NCBI RefSeq assembly: GCF_027563465.1
Contig: NZ_JAPFQA010000015.1
Coordinates: forward strand, 1 to 64,000
Source of the DNA: Mesorhizobium qingshengii
GTDB taxonomy: Bacteria > Pseudomonadota > Alphaproteobacteria > Rhizobiales > Rhizobiaceae
Length of the DNA stretch: 64,000 nt
Direction of reading: 5' to 3'
The translations under genes and the position numbers were made by a program. The notes under the pieces were generated by a model that saw only the letters and a program-made list of their open reading frames with translations, had not been told where the DNA came from and ran no database searches. Shown here piece after piece: positions 21,308 through 29,646 of this stretch (the first letter of the stretch is position 1; each line of letters begins with the position of its first letter).

Positions 21308-22170
21308 GATGCCGCACCCCTGAGTCGTGGAGCCTCGGACGAACCGGCATTGACGGCGAAATCCCGCGCATTTTTCAAGTTGGGGATCTTCCTGCGCGCC
21401 GCAAGCGACTGCGCCGGGTCGATCTCGGCGACGATCACCGCAGGCTCGTCATGCGCGGCTTCGGCGATGATGCGGCCCCACGGATCGACGATCAGCGAAT
21501 GGCCATAGGTCTCGCGGCCGTCCTCATGCAGGCCACCTTGCGCGGCGGCGACGACATAGGCGCCGTTTTCGATGGCGCGCGCCCTGAGCAGCACATGCCA
21601 GTGCGCCTCGCCCGTCTGACGGGTGAAGGCGGCGGGCACGGAGAGCAAATCGGCGCCGGCCAGCGCCTCGGCGCGGAACAATTGCGGGAAGCGCAGGTCG
21701 TAGCAGACCGCGAAACCCAGTTTCGCGCCTGCGATCCCGGTCACCACGGCCTCCGTCCCCGGCTCATAGGCGGCGGATTCGCGCCACGACTCGCCATTGT
21801 CGAGATCGACGTCGAACATGTGGATCTTGTCATAGGTGGCGAGCGTGGCGCCGTCCGGGCCAAACAGCAGCGCCCGGTTGGCGAGCTTGCCGTCGGCGCG
21901 CAGGATGGCGGTCGAGCCGATATGCAGGAAGACGCCGAGCTCGCTCGCCAGTCCGCGCGCGGTTGACACAATGATGTCCTTGTCCTCGGAGGTGAAGGAG
22001 GCGGCGCGCGCTTGCCTGTCGCGGATCAGCGCCCCGGTCATCTCCGGCGTCTGGATGTAGGCCGCACCTTGAGCCGCCGCTTCGCGCACCAGCCGTTCGA
22101 GATCGATCGCGTTGCGCTCGGGGCTCTCGCCTGAACGCATCTGGATCGCAGCAGCCTTGAAAACACCCAT
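21304..22170 (-). CDS. Carbon-nitrogen hydrolase (nitrilase superfamily, NIT1/omega-amidase-like)
   Basis: A 288-residue nitrilase-fold amidase. The catalytic triad is visible: Glu in QTPEMTG, Lys in YDKIHMFDVD, and Cys in FAVCYDLRFPQLFRAEAL. The YDKIHMFDVD and CYDLRFP motifs are those of the NIT1/omega-amidase branch, which deaminates alpha-keto acid monoamides or deaminated glutathione. That role would fit the adjacent glutaredoxin gene but is an inference. The ATG at 22170 lies 8 bases after TGAGGA; an ATG two codons upstream is too close to that site. It overlaps DUF1178 by four bases. Confidence 0.88.
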   Translation of the reverse strand: MGVFKAAAIQMRSGESPERNAIDLERLVREAAAQGAAYIQTPEMTGALIRDRQARAASFTSEDKDIIVSTARGLASELGVFLHIGSTAILRADGKLANRALLFGPDGATLATYDKIHMFDVDLDNGESWRESAAYEPGTEAVVTGIAGAKLGFAVCYDLRFPQLFRAEALAGADLLSVPAAFTRQTGEAHWHVLLRARAIENGAYVVAAAQGGLHEDGRETYGHSLIVDPWGRIIAEAAHDEPAVIVAEIDPAQSLAARRKIPNLKNARDFAVNAGSSEAPRLRGAAS

Positions 22171-22181
22171 CGTCATATTCC

Positions 22182-22451
22182 TCAAATCGTGGCGCCGTTG
22201 GCGAGCAGTCTGTCCAGCTGGCCCTCGGCCTCCAGCTCGTGGAGGTCGTCGCAGCCGCCGACATGCGTGTCGCCGATGAATATCTGCGGAAAGGTCGAGC
22301 GGCCATGAGCGCGGGAAATCATCTCCTGGCGCAGCTCCGGCGAGAAGGAAGCGTCGTGCTCGGTATAAGCGACGCCCTTGCGCTCGAGCAGCCGCTTGGC
22401 TGCCGTGCAATAGCCGCACATCATGCGGGTGTAGATCGTGACGTCGACCAT
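22182..22451 (-). CDS. grxC: Glutaredoxin 3
   Basis: An 89-residue dithiol glutaredoxin, full length. It reduces disulfides and protein-glutathione mixed disulfides. The active site is MMCGYCTAA (C-G-Y-C, where the usual form is C-P-Y-C), with the cis-proline in STFPQIFIG and the glutathione-binding GGCDDLHELE. The upstream gene is comF (27 bases away) and the downstream gene is the carbon-nitrogen hydrolase (11 bases), so comF-grxC-hydrolase-DUF1178 probably form one transcript. Confidence 0.94.
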   Translation of the reverse strand: MVDVTIYTRMMCGYCTAAKRLLERKGVAYTEHDASFSPELRQEMISRAHGRSTFPQIFIGDTHVGGCDDLHELEAEGQLDRLLANGATI

Positions 22452-22478
22452 GACGAATTTCCATTGTTCGTTGCCGAC

Positions 22479-23267
22479 TTATATAGTCGCGGACTCGTCC
22501 GCCCGGAAGTCCCCCGGCAACACACGTGCGAAGGTCAGCACGTCGACAGCGCCGGCGCCACCCTTTTTAAGTGCCTTGGTGGCGGCACGGACGGTGGCGC
22601 CCGTGGTGTAGACATCGTCGATCAGAAGCACCCTGCGGCCGGCAATCTCGATTTCCGCCTCGGCAGGCACCCGAAAGGCGGCTCGCACATTCTCCTCGCG
22701 TTCCTTTCGCTCCAAGCCGACCTGCTGGCGGGTGAGCTTCACGCGCCGCACCGCCGAGGGGGCGAAGGGCAGATCGCTGAGCACGGAGACCGCCCTTGCC
22801 AGTTCCGCCGACTGGTTGAACCGCCGCCGGAAGAAGCGCCGCCAGTGCAGCGGCACCGGCACCACCACATCCGCCTCGGCGATGAGATCCGCGCCTGCGC
22901 GCACCATCCAGCGCGCCATCCATGGCGCGAGATCCGTGCGGTCCTGATATTTCAGCCCTTGCACCATCTGGCGGGCGACGCCGGAATACGCCACCGCGGC
23001 TCGCGCCCGCTCGAAGGGTGGCGGATCGGCAATCGCCTCGGCCGACAGAAAGCCCTCGCCCATATTGTGGGTGAACGGCGTGCCCATCACCGGGCACCAT
23101 GGCCGTTCCAGGAGCCGCAGCTTCGGCCAGCAGGAGCCGCACAGCACGCCGGGCTGCGAGACATGCCGGCGGCAGCCGGCACAGACCGGCGGAAACAGGA
23201 TGCGCGCCGGCCATGCGAGCGCCGATCGGGCGAAGTTGCTGATCGCGATGGGCTTGATCTTGGGCAT
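22479..23267 (-). CDS. ComF family phosphoribosyltransferase-like protein
   Basis: A 262-residue ComF/double zinc-ribbon protein. The N-terminus has a zinc-binding cluster (PPVCAGCRR followed by VLCGSCWPKL) and the C-terminus a type I phosphoribosyltransferase fold with the PRPP loop VLLIDDVYTTGAT. Homologues take part in DNA uptake in competent bacteria (ComFC/GntX), and in Rhizobiales the family sits beside grxC as here. The exact role in non-competent bacteria is unknown. The ATG at 23267 is preferred; a GTG five codons upstream is possible. It diverges from the methyltransferase gene across 88 bases. Confidence 0.88.
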   Translation of the reverse strand: MPKIKPIAISNFARSALAWPARILFPPVCAGCRRHVSQPGVLCGSCWPKLRLLERPWCPVMGTPFTHNMGEGFLSAEAIADPPPFERARAAVAYSGVARQMVQGLKYQDRTDLAPWMARWMVRAGADLIAEADVVVPVPLHWRRFFRRRFNQSAELARAVSVLSDLPFAPSAVRRVKLTRQQVGLERKEREENVRAAFRVPAEAEIEIAGRRVLLIDDVYTTGATVRAATKALKKGGAGAVDVLTFARVLPGDFRADESATI

Positions 23268-23355
23268 CCGATCGGCCACGTGGTTGGTCCTCGGCGCCAC
23301 TATATCAACTATATCAGAGCCTGGACAAACAAGGATCCGCCCATTGCAGCCTATA

Positions 23356-24207
23356 ATGGACACCTCTCTCTGGCTGGCGCACAAGCGGCGCGCGCTCGCC
23401 GATCCGGTTAACGGCGCGGACTTCCTGATGAACCGTGCCGCTGAGGATCTTGCCGATCGGCTGGGGGCCGTCGAGCGCAAGTTCGGCAAGGCGGCGGTGC
23501 TGTTTTGCCAGACGGCGGCGGCGGCCAACGTGCTTGGCGAAAGCGGCAAGGTAGCGGACATTGTCCGCGTCGAGACGGACGCCGCCTTCCTGAATGGCGC
23601 TGCCGGCTTGATCGCGCCGCTGGAAACCGTGCCGTTCGAGCCGGAAAGCCTCGACCTGGCGGTTTCCCTTCTGTCTCTGCAAGCGATGAACGACATCCCC
23701 GGCATGCTGATCCAGATCCGCCGCGCGCTGCGGCCGGACGGGCTTTTTCTCGGCGCCTTCGCGGGTGCCGGCACGCTCGGTGAATTGCGCGAAAGCCTGC
23801 TCGCGGCCGAGACCGAGCTCCATGGAGGCGCCAGTCCGCGCGTCACCCCGTTCACCGACGTGCGCGATGCCGGCGCGGTCCTGCAGCGCGCCGGTCTCGC
23901 GCTGCCGGTCGCCGACGTCGAGACGGTGACGGTGCGCTATGCCAGCCTGTTCAGCCTGATGGCGGACCTGCGCGCCATGGGCGAAACCAGCGCGCTCGCC
24001 GATCGCAGCCGGCGGCCCGGCGCTCGCAGGCTGTTCGCCAGGGCGGCTGAAATCTACGCCGAACGGTTTTCCGACCCCGACGGTCGCGTGAGGGCAAGTT
24101 TCTCGATCGTCTGGATGTCCGGCTGGGCGCCCGACGCCTCGCAGCAGAAACCGCTCAAACCGGGTTCGGCCAAGGTCTCGCTGAAGCAGATACTGGAAGG
24201 CCGCTAA
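23356..24207 (+). CDS. SAM-dependent methyltransferase, NDUFAF5/BioC-like
   Basis: A 283-residue methyltransferase-fold protein resembling mitochondrial complex I assembly factor NDUFAF5 and bacterial BioC. The N-terminus (LAHKRRALADPVNGADFLMNRAAEDLADRL) is typical of alphaproteobacterial members. The usual glycine-rich SAM loop is degenerate here (LFCQTAAAANVLGE), although the later motif with D-L-A-V-S-L-L-S-L-Q is present. NDUFAF5 hydroxylates an arginine in a complex I subunit; a parallel role in NADH dehydrogenase assembly is a family-based guess. The start ATG lacks a strong ribosome binding site. It diverges from comF. Confidence 0.82.
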   Translation: MDTSLWLAHKRRALADPVNGADFLMNRAAEDLADRLGAVERKFGKAAVLFCQTAAAANVLGESGKVADIVRVETDAAFLNGAAGLIAPLETVPFEPESLDLAVSLLSLQAMNDIPGMLIQIRRALRPDGLFLGAFAGAGTLGELRESLLAAETELHGGASPRVTPFTDVRDAGAVLQRAGLALPVADVETVTVRYASLFSLMADLRAMGETSALADRSRRPGARRLFARAAEIYAERFSDPDGRVRASFSIVWMSGWAPDASQQKPLKPGSAKVSLKQILEGR

Positions 24208-24238
24208 GGGCAATAAACCGTCCGCAGGCGCGGACGCG

Positions 24239-24418
24239 TCAGGGGGCGAAGGCGTTCGAAAGCCTGCTGGTGTTGTCGCTGAACAGCCATGTGATCGAGT
24301 TGAAGACCTGCCCGATGCCGCCGATGATGGTCAACGACAGCACCGCGACGATCAGGGCATATTCGACGACCGTGGCGCCGTTCTCGTCCTTCAGAAAACG
24401 TTGCAGCACTGTTTTCAT
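24239..24418 (-). CDS. Flp family type IVb pilin
   Basis: A 59-residue prepilin. It starts MKTVLQRFLKDENGATVVEYALI: a short basic leader, then Gly-Ala before the conserved E-Y pair of Flp pilins (V-V-E-Y-A-L) and a hydrophobic stretch to about residue 38. It is the major subunit type of Tad pili used for surface attachment. GAGG lies just before the ATG. No tad/cpa assembly genes are in the window, so it must be assembled by a machinery encoded elsewhere or be a second pilin. A small membrane protein gene lies 109 bases upstream on the same strand. Confidence 0.88.
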   Translation of the reverse strand: MKTVLQRFLKDENGATVVEYALIVAVLSLTIIGGIGQVFNSITWLFSDNTSRLSNAFAP

Positions 24419-24527
24419 GACCTCGATCCCTCTTGCCAGGACACTACCCTCGATCTGTTAAGAAAGGTTAACGGCAAAGGCTTAACAGGCGGTGAAACCG
24501 TCGCCGTTTCGAAAATGCCTAACCACG

Positions 24528-24845
24528 TCAGCAGTCGCCGCTGCTCTTGCCATCGGAGCGGATGATGCAGACCGAATCGGGCTGCGGCTGCAGCACGCTG
24601 CGGCGCACTGTGTAGGTGTCGCGATGGCTGACCGAACCGGTGGCCGTCATGTCGAGCCCGCCAGGAAAATCATTGCGGGCAGCCAGCGAGCGCGTCTGGC
24701 TCTCGAGGAACGGGGTCGCGATCAGCGCCAGCGCCACCGCGGCCGAACCGAACAGCAGCGTGATGCGCAATAAGCCCATGCCAGCGTCTGCGGCACGAAA
24801 GCCGCGGTCGGGCCGGATCGAGTCCCAATCCCTGTCTAGGCTCAT
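24528..24845 (-). CDS. Hypothetical single-pass membrane protein next to Flp pilin
   Basis: A 105-residue protein I do not recognise as a named family. Residues 1-22 are charged (MSLDRDWDSIRPDRG), 24-46 form one hydrophobic helix (LRITLLFGSAAVALALIA), and the rest, probably periplasmic, ends in TYTVRRSVLQ...SVCIIRSDG with two cysteines near the C-terminus. Codon use matches its neighbours. Its place just upstream of the Flp pilin on the same strand suggests a link to pili or a shared promoter, but nothing in the sequence proves it. Confidence 0.65.
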   Translation of the reverse strand: MSLDRDWDSIRPDRGFRAADAGMGLLRITLLFGSAAVALALIATPFLESQTRSLAARNDFPGGLDMTATGSVSHRDTYTVRRSVLQPQPDSVCIIRSDGKSSGDC

Positions 24846-24976
24846 GCTATCGCTCCCCAGCGAATCGGTGGCGCGGCCGCGACACGGCCTTGCTTCAATT
24901 TTTCATGACGAGATAAATCTTCCATTAACGCTGGCTGACACGACGCCTCGACCGGCAGCCGGGCGGTAGGGCGCCC

Positions 24977-25399
24977 TCAAAGAAGATCGATGAGGAACGG
25001 GATCAACGGCGCGTCGGCCGGCGGCATCGGATAGTCGCGCATCTGCTTTGGCCGAACCCATTTCAACGCCTGCCCTTCCCTTGGCTGGGCGATGCCGCGG
25101 AAGCGGCGGCAGACGAACAGCGGCATCAGCAGATGGAAATCGTCGTAGGAATGACTGGCGAAGGTGAGCGGCGCCAGGCAGGGAATGTCGGTTTCGATGC
25201 CGATTTCCTCATGCAGTTCGCGGATGATGCATTGTTCGGGCGTCTCGCCGGGCTCGACCTTGCCGCCGGGGAATTCCCACAGGCCGGCGAGTTGCTTGCC
25301 CTCGGGCCGCTGCGCCAACAGCACGCGGCCATCGGCATCGACCAGCGCGCAAGCGGCGACCAGGAGCAGGCGCTTGCCGGCGATCGTCACGCCACTCAT
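24977..25399 (-). CDS. mutT: Nudix hydrolase, MutT-type 8-oxo-dGTP diphosphatase
   Basis: A 140-residue MutT-like enzyme that removes oxidised dGTP from the nucleotide pool. The complete Nudix box is present: GGKVEPGE, seven residues, then RELHEEIGIE, and the LWEFPGGK lead-in is that of MutT. The ATG at 25399 overlaps the stop of the upstream GNAT gene by four bases (ATGA). It is the last gene of the argJ-GNAT-mutT operon, an order conserved in Rhizobiales. Confidence 0.93.
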   Translation of the reverse strand: MSGVTIAGKRLLLVAACALVDADGRVLLAQRPEGKQLAGLWEFPGGKVEPGETPEQCIIRELHEEIGIETDIPCLAPLTFASHSYDDFHLLMPLFVCRRFRGIAQPREGQALKWVRPKQMRDYPMPPADAPLIPFLIDLL

Positions 25400-26175
25400 G
25401 CGCCCGGCGGCCGGCGATAGTGATAGCGATAGACTTCGTCGAAGCCGAGCGAGCGGTACAGCGCCAGCGCCGGCGCATTGCCGGCTTCGACCTGCAGCCA
25501 GGCTTCGCGCGCGCCACGCAGCCGCGCCCATTTCAGCGCCGACAGGATCAGGTTGCGGCCATGGCCCTTGTTGCGCGCCGACTTGTCGGTGGCGACCTCG
25601 AACAGGCCGGCGAGATCGCCGTCGTGCACGCAGATCAGCGTCGCCAGCGGTTCGGCCCCATCCTCGAGCGCGAACAGCCCGGCCTCGGGCTGGATGGCGC
25701 CGATGATCTCCGACAGGCCAGGCCGCAGCGACACGTCCGAACCGCTGACCTCGAGCGACGCACCGATGAAGCGGCTGATGTCCTTCAGCGGGATCTGGTC
25801 CATGGCGGCATCGAGCTGGGCATCGGCCAGCGGCAGCCGCATGACCAGCGATTCGTCGAATCGGCTCCAGCCCTCCTTGTCGAGATGGCTGGCAAGATCG
25901 GGGCCGGACAGCGGCGACATGCGGAACGTCAGCGGCCTGCCATAGGCATCGAAACGGCGGCTGGCGCGGCCGATGCGATCGGCAATGTGCTGGATGTCGC
26001 CCGGATCGAGCGGATTGACCGAGTTCAGCCGCTTGGCCGGATGGCCGGCGGTCAGCCGCACCACCCAGGTGCCGTCATAATGGACGGCGGCTGCCGGCCA
26101 GGCGCGAAAGCCGGCCGCCTCATAGCGGCGTACGATCGCGAGCATGCTTGCCGGATGCTTGGAAGCCAAAACCAT
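25396..26175 (-). CDS. GNAT family N-acetyltransferase downstream of argJ
   Basis: A 259-residue protein whose C-terminal half (about 120-255) is a GNAT acetyltransferase domain with an acetyl-CoA loop region (ARNKGHGRNLI) and the final LQVEAGNAPALALYRSLGF. The N-terminal half is a second, more divergent GNAT-like fold. The start ATG overlaps the argJ stop by one base (TGATG) and the stop overlaps mutT, so the three genes are coupled. The substrate is not known; its fixed position after argJ is common in Rhizobiales. Confidence 0.87.
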   Translation of the reverse strand: MVLASKHPASMLAIVRRYEAAGFRAWPAAAVHYDGTWVVRLTAGHPAKRLNSVNPLDPGDIQHIADRIGRASRRFDAYGRPLTFRMSPLSGPDLASHLDKEGWSRFDESLVMRLPLADAQLDAAMDQIPLKDISRFIGASLEVSGSDVSLRPGLSEIIGAIQPEAGLFALEDGAEPLATLICVHDGDLAGLFEVATDKSARNKGHGRNLILSALKWARLRGAREAWLQVEAGNAPALALYRSLGFDEVYRYHYRRPPGA

Positions 26176-27416
26176 CAGCTCCGATAATCGCCATTGATGG
26201 CGACGTATTCCTTGGTGAGATCGCAGGTCCACACCGTCGCCTTGCCGCGGCCAATGCCGATATCGGCGCGGATGCGGATATCGTCGCGCTTCATGTAAGC
26301 CGACGTCGCTTGCTCGGAATAGCCCGGGTCGCGCTCGCCCTCGTGCGCCAGCCTGTTGTCGCCGAACCAGATCGACAGCCGGTCGCGGTCGGCGGGCTCG
26401 CCGGCCTTGCCGACGGCCATGACGACGCGGCCCCAATTGGCGTCCTCGCCGGCGACCGCCGTCTTGACCAGCGGCGAATTGGCGATCGACAGCGCGATGC
26501 GCTTGGCCGATCTTGCCGATTTCGCCCCGGTGACGGTGACTTCGACCTGCTTGCGGGCGCCCTCGCCGTCGCGCACCACTTGCAGCGCCAGCGATTTCAG
26601 CACCTTGCCGAGCGCCCGGCGGAACGCGCCGAGGCGCGCATCCTTCGGATCGGAGATCGCGGGCGCGCCGCGACCGGCGGCCTTGCCGGTGGCGAAGATC
26701 AGCAGCGTGTCGCTGGTTGAGGTGTCGCTGTCGACGGTGACCGCGTTGAAGGTCTTGGCGGTGCCGCGCGACAAGAGATCCTGCAGCACGGGGGCCGCGA
26801 TCGGTGCGTCGGTGGCGATGAAGGACAGCATCGTCGCCATGTCGGGCGCGATCATGCCGGCGCCCTTGGCGATGCCGTTGATGGTGACATCGGTGTCGCC
26901 GAGCTTGACGGTCGCGGTCGCCACTTTCGGATAGGTATCCGTGGTCATGATGGCCTTTGCCGCTTCGGTCCACAGGTCAGGCTTGCCGTTGCTGACCAGT
27001 CCAGCCAGCAGATGGCTGAACTTGGTGGTGTCGAGCGGCTCGCCGATGACGCCGGTCGATGCCAGGAAAACCTCACTGGCCTTGCAGCCCGCTGCCTTCG
27101 CCGCCGCCTCGCCCGTCACTGCTGTGGACTCGCGACCCTTCTTGCCGGTGAAGGCATTGGCGTTGCCGGAATTGACGACCAGCACCCGCGCTGTGCCGGC
27201 CCCGAGATTCTGCCGGCAGAAATCGACCGGTGCCGAAGGGCATTTCGATTTCGTGAAAACACCGGCGACCGCCGTGCCCGCGTCGAAGACCATGGTCAAG
27301 AGGTCGGTGCGGTTCTTGTACTTTATCCCCGCCTCGGCGGTGGCAATGCGCACCCCCTCGATGGCCGGCATCTTGGGGTATTTCTTCGGCGCGAGCGGCG
27401 AAATCGTCGTGGACAT
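26175..27416 (-). CDS. argJ: Bifunctional ornithine acetyltransferase / N-acetylglutamate synthase
   Basis: Arginine biosynthesis enzyme that moves the acetyl group from N-acetylornithine to glutamate and so recycles it. 413 residues. ArgJ cleaves itself at the Ala-Thr bond of the ATML motif, seen here in KGAGMIAPDMATMLSF, where the threonine becomes the nucleophile. Other family segments include VLVVNSGNANAFTGKKG and VDSDTSTSDT. Full-length enzymes with both halves can be mono- or bifunctional; this cannot be decided from sequence alone. The start has GAGG 5 bases upstream. First gene of a three-gene coupled operon. Confidence 0.96.
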   Translation of the reverse strand: MSTTISPLAPKKYPKMPAIEGVRIATAEAGIKYKNRTDLLTMVFDAGTAVAGVFTKSKCPSAPVDFCRQNLGAGTARVLVVNSGNANAFTGKKGRESTAVTGEAAAKAAGCKASEVFLASTGVIGEPLDTTKFSHLLAGLVSNGKPDLWTEAAKAIMTTDTYPKVATATVKLGDTDVTINGIAKGAGMIAPDMATMLSFIATDAPIAAPVLQDLLSRGTAKTFNAVTVDSDTSTSDTLLIFATGKAAGRGAPAISDPKDARLGAFRRALGKVLKSLALQVVRDGEGARKQVEVTVTGAKSARSAKRIALSIANSPLVKTAVAGEDANWGRVVMAVGKAGEPADRDRLSIWFGDNRLAHEGERDPGYSEQATSAYMKRDDIRIRADIGIGRGKATVWTCDLTKEYVAINGDYRS

Positions 27417-27582
27417 GGGACCTCGGGCGGCAAAAATCGCAAGGGAAGGCCGGTTTGCCCGATACGCCGCGCGGGCGCAAGGGCGTTTTCGTCGCTGCCG
27501 CCAGGGCAGAGCCCGCCGGGATTAAGCTTGCATTTCAAATCTGTTGGCGTTGCCGGGGCCCATGGCATTATGATCCTGCCCC

Positions 27583-28812
27583 ATGGGCAGGCTTGCGATC
27601 CTCGCTTGGGCGTTTCTGGGACTTTTGCTGCTGAGCGCCGACGCTGAGCCGCAGCGGCGCGTGGCGCTCGTCATCGGCAACGGCACTTACGCCGAAGCCG
27701 GTACGCTGGCCAATCCGGTCAACGATGCGCTCGACATCGCCGACAAGCTGCGCTCCATCGGCTTCGAGGTCATCGAAGGCAACGATCTCGGCAAGCGCGA
27801 ACTCGAACGCAGCATCGGTGAGTTTTCCGATGCGCTCCAAGGCGCGGGCGTCGGGCTTTTCTACTATGCCGGCCATGGCCTGCAGGTCGAAGGGCGCAAT
27901 TACATCGTGCCGGTCGACGCCAGGCTCGACATGCCGGTGAAGCTGCAGCTCGAGGCCGTGCCGATCGACGAGGTCCTCGACATCATGGAACAGCAGACCA
28001 AGGTCAGCTTGGTGTTCCTCGATGCCTGCCGCAACAATCCGTTTGCCCGCGGCCTGAGCCGCAACGCCACCACCCGCTCGGCGACGGCGCTGGCCGGGCT
28101 CGCGCAGTTCGATTCGACACGCGGCTCTTTCATTGCCTTCTCGACCGCGCCAGGCGCCGTCGCCATGGACGGAAGCGGACGCAACTCGCCCTTCGCCGCC
28201 GCCCTGCTGCGGCACATCGCCGAACCCGGCCAGAGCATCAACGACATGATGATCGAGGTGCGCCGCGACGTGGTCTCGCAAACGCGCGAGGCCCAGCGCC
28301 CGTGGGAGCAGGGCTCGCTGCTCGAACGCTTCGAGTTTGTGCCGAGCGGCGAGCCGGCGCTGCCACCCAGGCCGGCGGCCGCACCGGCGCCGGCCCCGCA
28401 GGTGGCGGCGCTCGAACGGTCCGTCGGCGACGACAAGGGATCGATCGAAAAATTCCTGCGCCAGGACTACCTGGCGCCCGATACGAGGGCGATGGCTGAA
28501 ACCGTCAAGCGGCTCTATGCACCGTCGGCCACCATTTTCGGCACGCGCTACGACGCCGATGCCATCGCCAAGGTCAAGACCGACTGGTTCGCGCAATGGG
28601 CCTCCTGGTCGTTCGGCCTCGAGCCCGGCAGCCTGGAGGTCACCCCGCATGGCGAGGATCGCACCGAGGCCGTCTTCGCGATGCGCTACGACTATGTGCC
28701 GAAGGACAAGTCGGCGGCCCGGCTGACCGGCAAGGCGCGCGTCACGCTTGGGCTGGTCAAGGCGGACGACGGCTGGCGCATCGTGTCGGAGACATCGGAA
28801 GCCATGAATTAA
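27583..28812 (+). CDS. Caspase-like (peptidase C14) protein with C-terminal NTF2-like region
   Basis: A 409-residue exported protein. A signal peptide (about 1-21, ending ADAEP) precedes a caspase/metacaspase p20-like domain (about 24-250). The catalytic dyad is present: H98 in FYYAGHGLQ and C149 in FLDACRNNPF. A Pro/Ala-rich linker (about 265-275) leads to a C-terminal region (about 290-409) with the pattern of a SnoaL/NTF2-like fold (T-V-K-R-L-Y, W-S-F-G-L, L-V-K-A-D-D-G-W-R-I-V). The domain pairing is inferred by eye. The targets of bacterial periplasmic caspase-like proteins are unknown. It lies between argJ and a TetR gene and appears to be an insertion in an otherwise conserved neighbourhood. 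Confidence 0.88.
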   Translation: MGRLAILAWAFLGLLLLSADAEPQRRVALVIGNGTYAEAGTLANPVNDALDIADKLRSIGFEVIEGNDLGKRELERSIGEFSDALQGAGVGLFYYAGHGLQVEGRNYIVPVDARLDMPVKLQLEAVPIDEVLDIMEQQTKVSLVFLDACRNNPFARGLSRNATTRSATALAGLAQFDSTRGSFIAFSTAPGAVAMDGSGRNSPFAAALLRHIAEPGQSINDMMIEVRRDVVSQTREAQRPWEQGSLLERFEFVPSGEPALPPRPAAAPAPAPQVAALERSVGDDKGSIEKFLRQDYLAPDTRAMAETVKRLYAPSATIFGTRYDADAIAKVKTDWFAQWASWSFGLEPGSLEVTPHGEDRTEAVFAMRYDYVPKDKSAARLTGKARVTLGLVKADDGWRIVSETSEAMN

Positions 28813-28967
28813 ACGCCGATGGCGGCGCGCCACCGTCGGCGACATATGCCTGCTGGTCCACATTGCTGATCACCTGCTTCCGGAACCATCCCCTGAAAAC
28901 GGGCCGTTTCGTTTCATCGCCAGCTCACCTATGATTGCCGGCGAAATTGTTGGCGAGGACGACAGGC

Positions 28968-29567
28968 ATGGCCGAAGACGCTGACCCGGCGCGCAAATCA
29001 ATCGGCGCACGGCGCAATCCCGACAGCGCCGGCGCCATACTCGAAGCAGCCGAAGCGGTGCTGGTCGAGGCCGGCTACGCCGGGTTCTCGATCGAGGCGG
29101 TGGCGCGGCGGGCGCGCGCGGGAAAACCCACGATCTATCGCTGGTGGCCGAGCAAGGCGGCATTGCTGCTCGAAGTCTACCAGCGGGGCAAGCGTGTCGA
29201 CGTCCCCGATACCGGAGGGCTTGAGGAGGATCTCGTCGGCTTCCTGAAAAACCTGTTCCAGCACTGGCGCGAGACATCGTCGGGCAGCGTGTTCAGATCG
29301 CTGGTCGCCGAGGCGCAGTCGGATGATGCCGCAGCCTTGGCCCTTGCCGACTATGCGCTGGGCCGACGGTCACATACCGGCCAGATAGTTGAGCGTGCCA
29401 AGGCAAGGGGCGAAATCCCGCCCGATGTCGATTCGGCGCTGGTCGCCGATCTGATCGCCTCCTACGCCTGGAAGCATCTCCTGACCAATCGGCTCGACGA
29501 GGACGAAGCCACCATCCGCAAGGCGGTGGCTTATGTGATGCGAGGCATAGCAGCACCCTGCAGGTAA
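28968..29567 (+). CDS. TetR/AcrR family transcriptional regulator
   Basis: A 199-residue repressor. The N-terminal helix-turn-helix is standard (SAGAILEAAEAVLVEAGYAGFSIEAVARRARAGKPTIYRWWPSKAALL), and the rest is the ligand-binding domain with a TetR_C-like helix set. The ATG at 28968 follows GCGAGGAC at a good distance; an in-frame start 11 codons upstream has no site. It is transcribed 155 bases after the caspase-like gene in the same direction, and its target is not evident. The caspase-like gene or a distant gene are candidates. Confidence 0.87.
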   Translation: MAEDADPARKSIGARRNPDSAGAILEAAEAVLVEAGYAGFSIEAVARRARAGKPTIYRWWPSKAALLLEVYQRGKRVDVPDTGGLEEDLVGFLKNLFQHWRETSSGSVFRSLVAEAQSDDAAALALADYALGRRSHTGQIVERAKARGEIPPDVDSALVADLIASYAWKHLLTNRLDEDEATIRKAVAYVMRGIAAPCR

Positions 29568-29589
29568 GAACCAGCCGCACAGGGTCGAC

Positions 29590-29624
29590 AAAAAAGGGCG
29601 CGGCAACCCTTGGCTGCCGCGCCC
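29590..29624 (-). terminator. Rho-independent terminator after the parvulin gene
   Basis: A perfect 10-bp GC-rich stem (29596-29605 with 29615-29624, loop of 9) is followed on the minus strand by TTTTT. It begins 22 bases after the parvulin stop codon. On the plus strand the tail is only weakly T-rich, so it may also slow transcription from the tetR side. Confidence 0.85.
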
Positions 29625-29646
29625 CTCTTTCAAAATTCTTCCAGGC

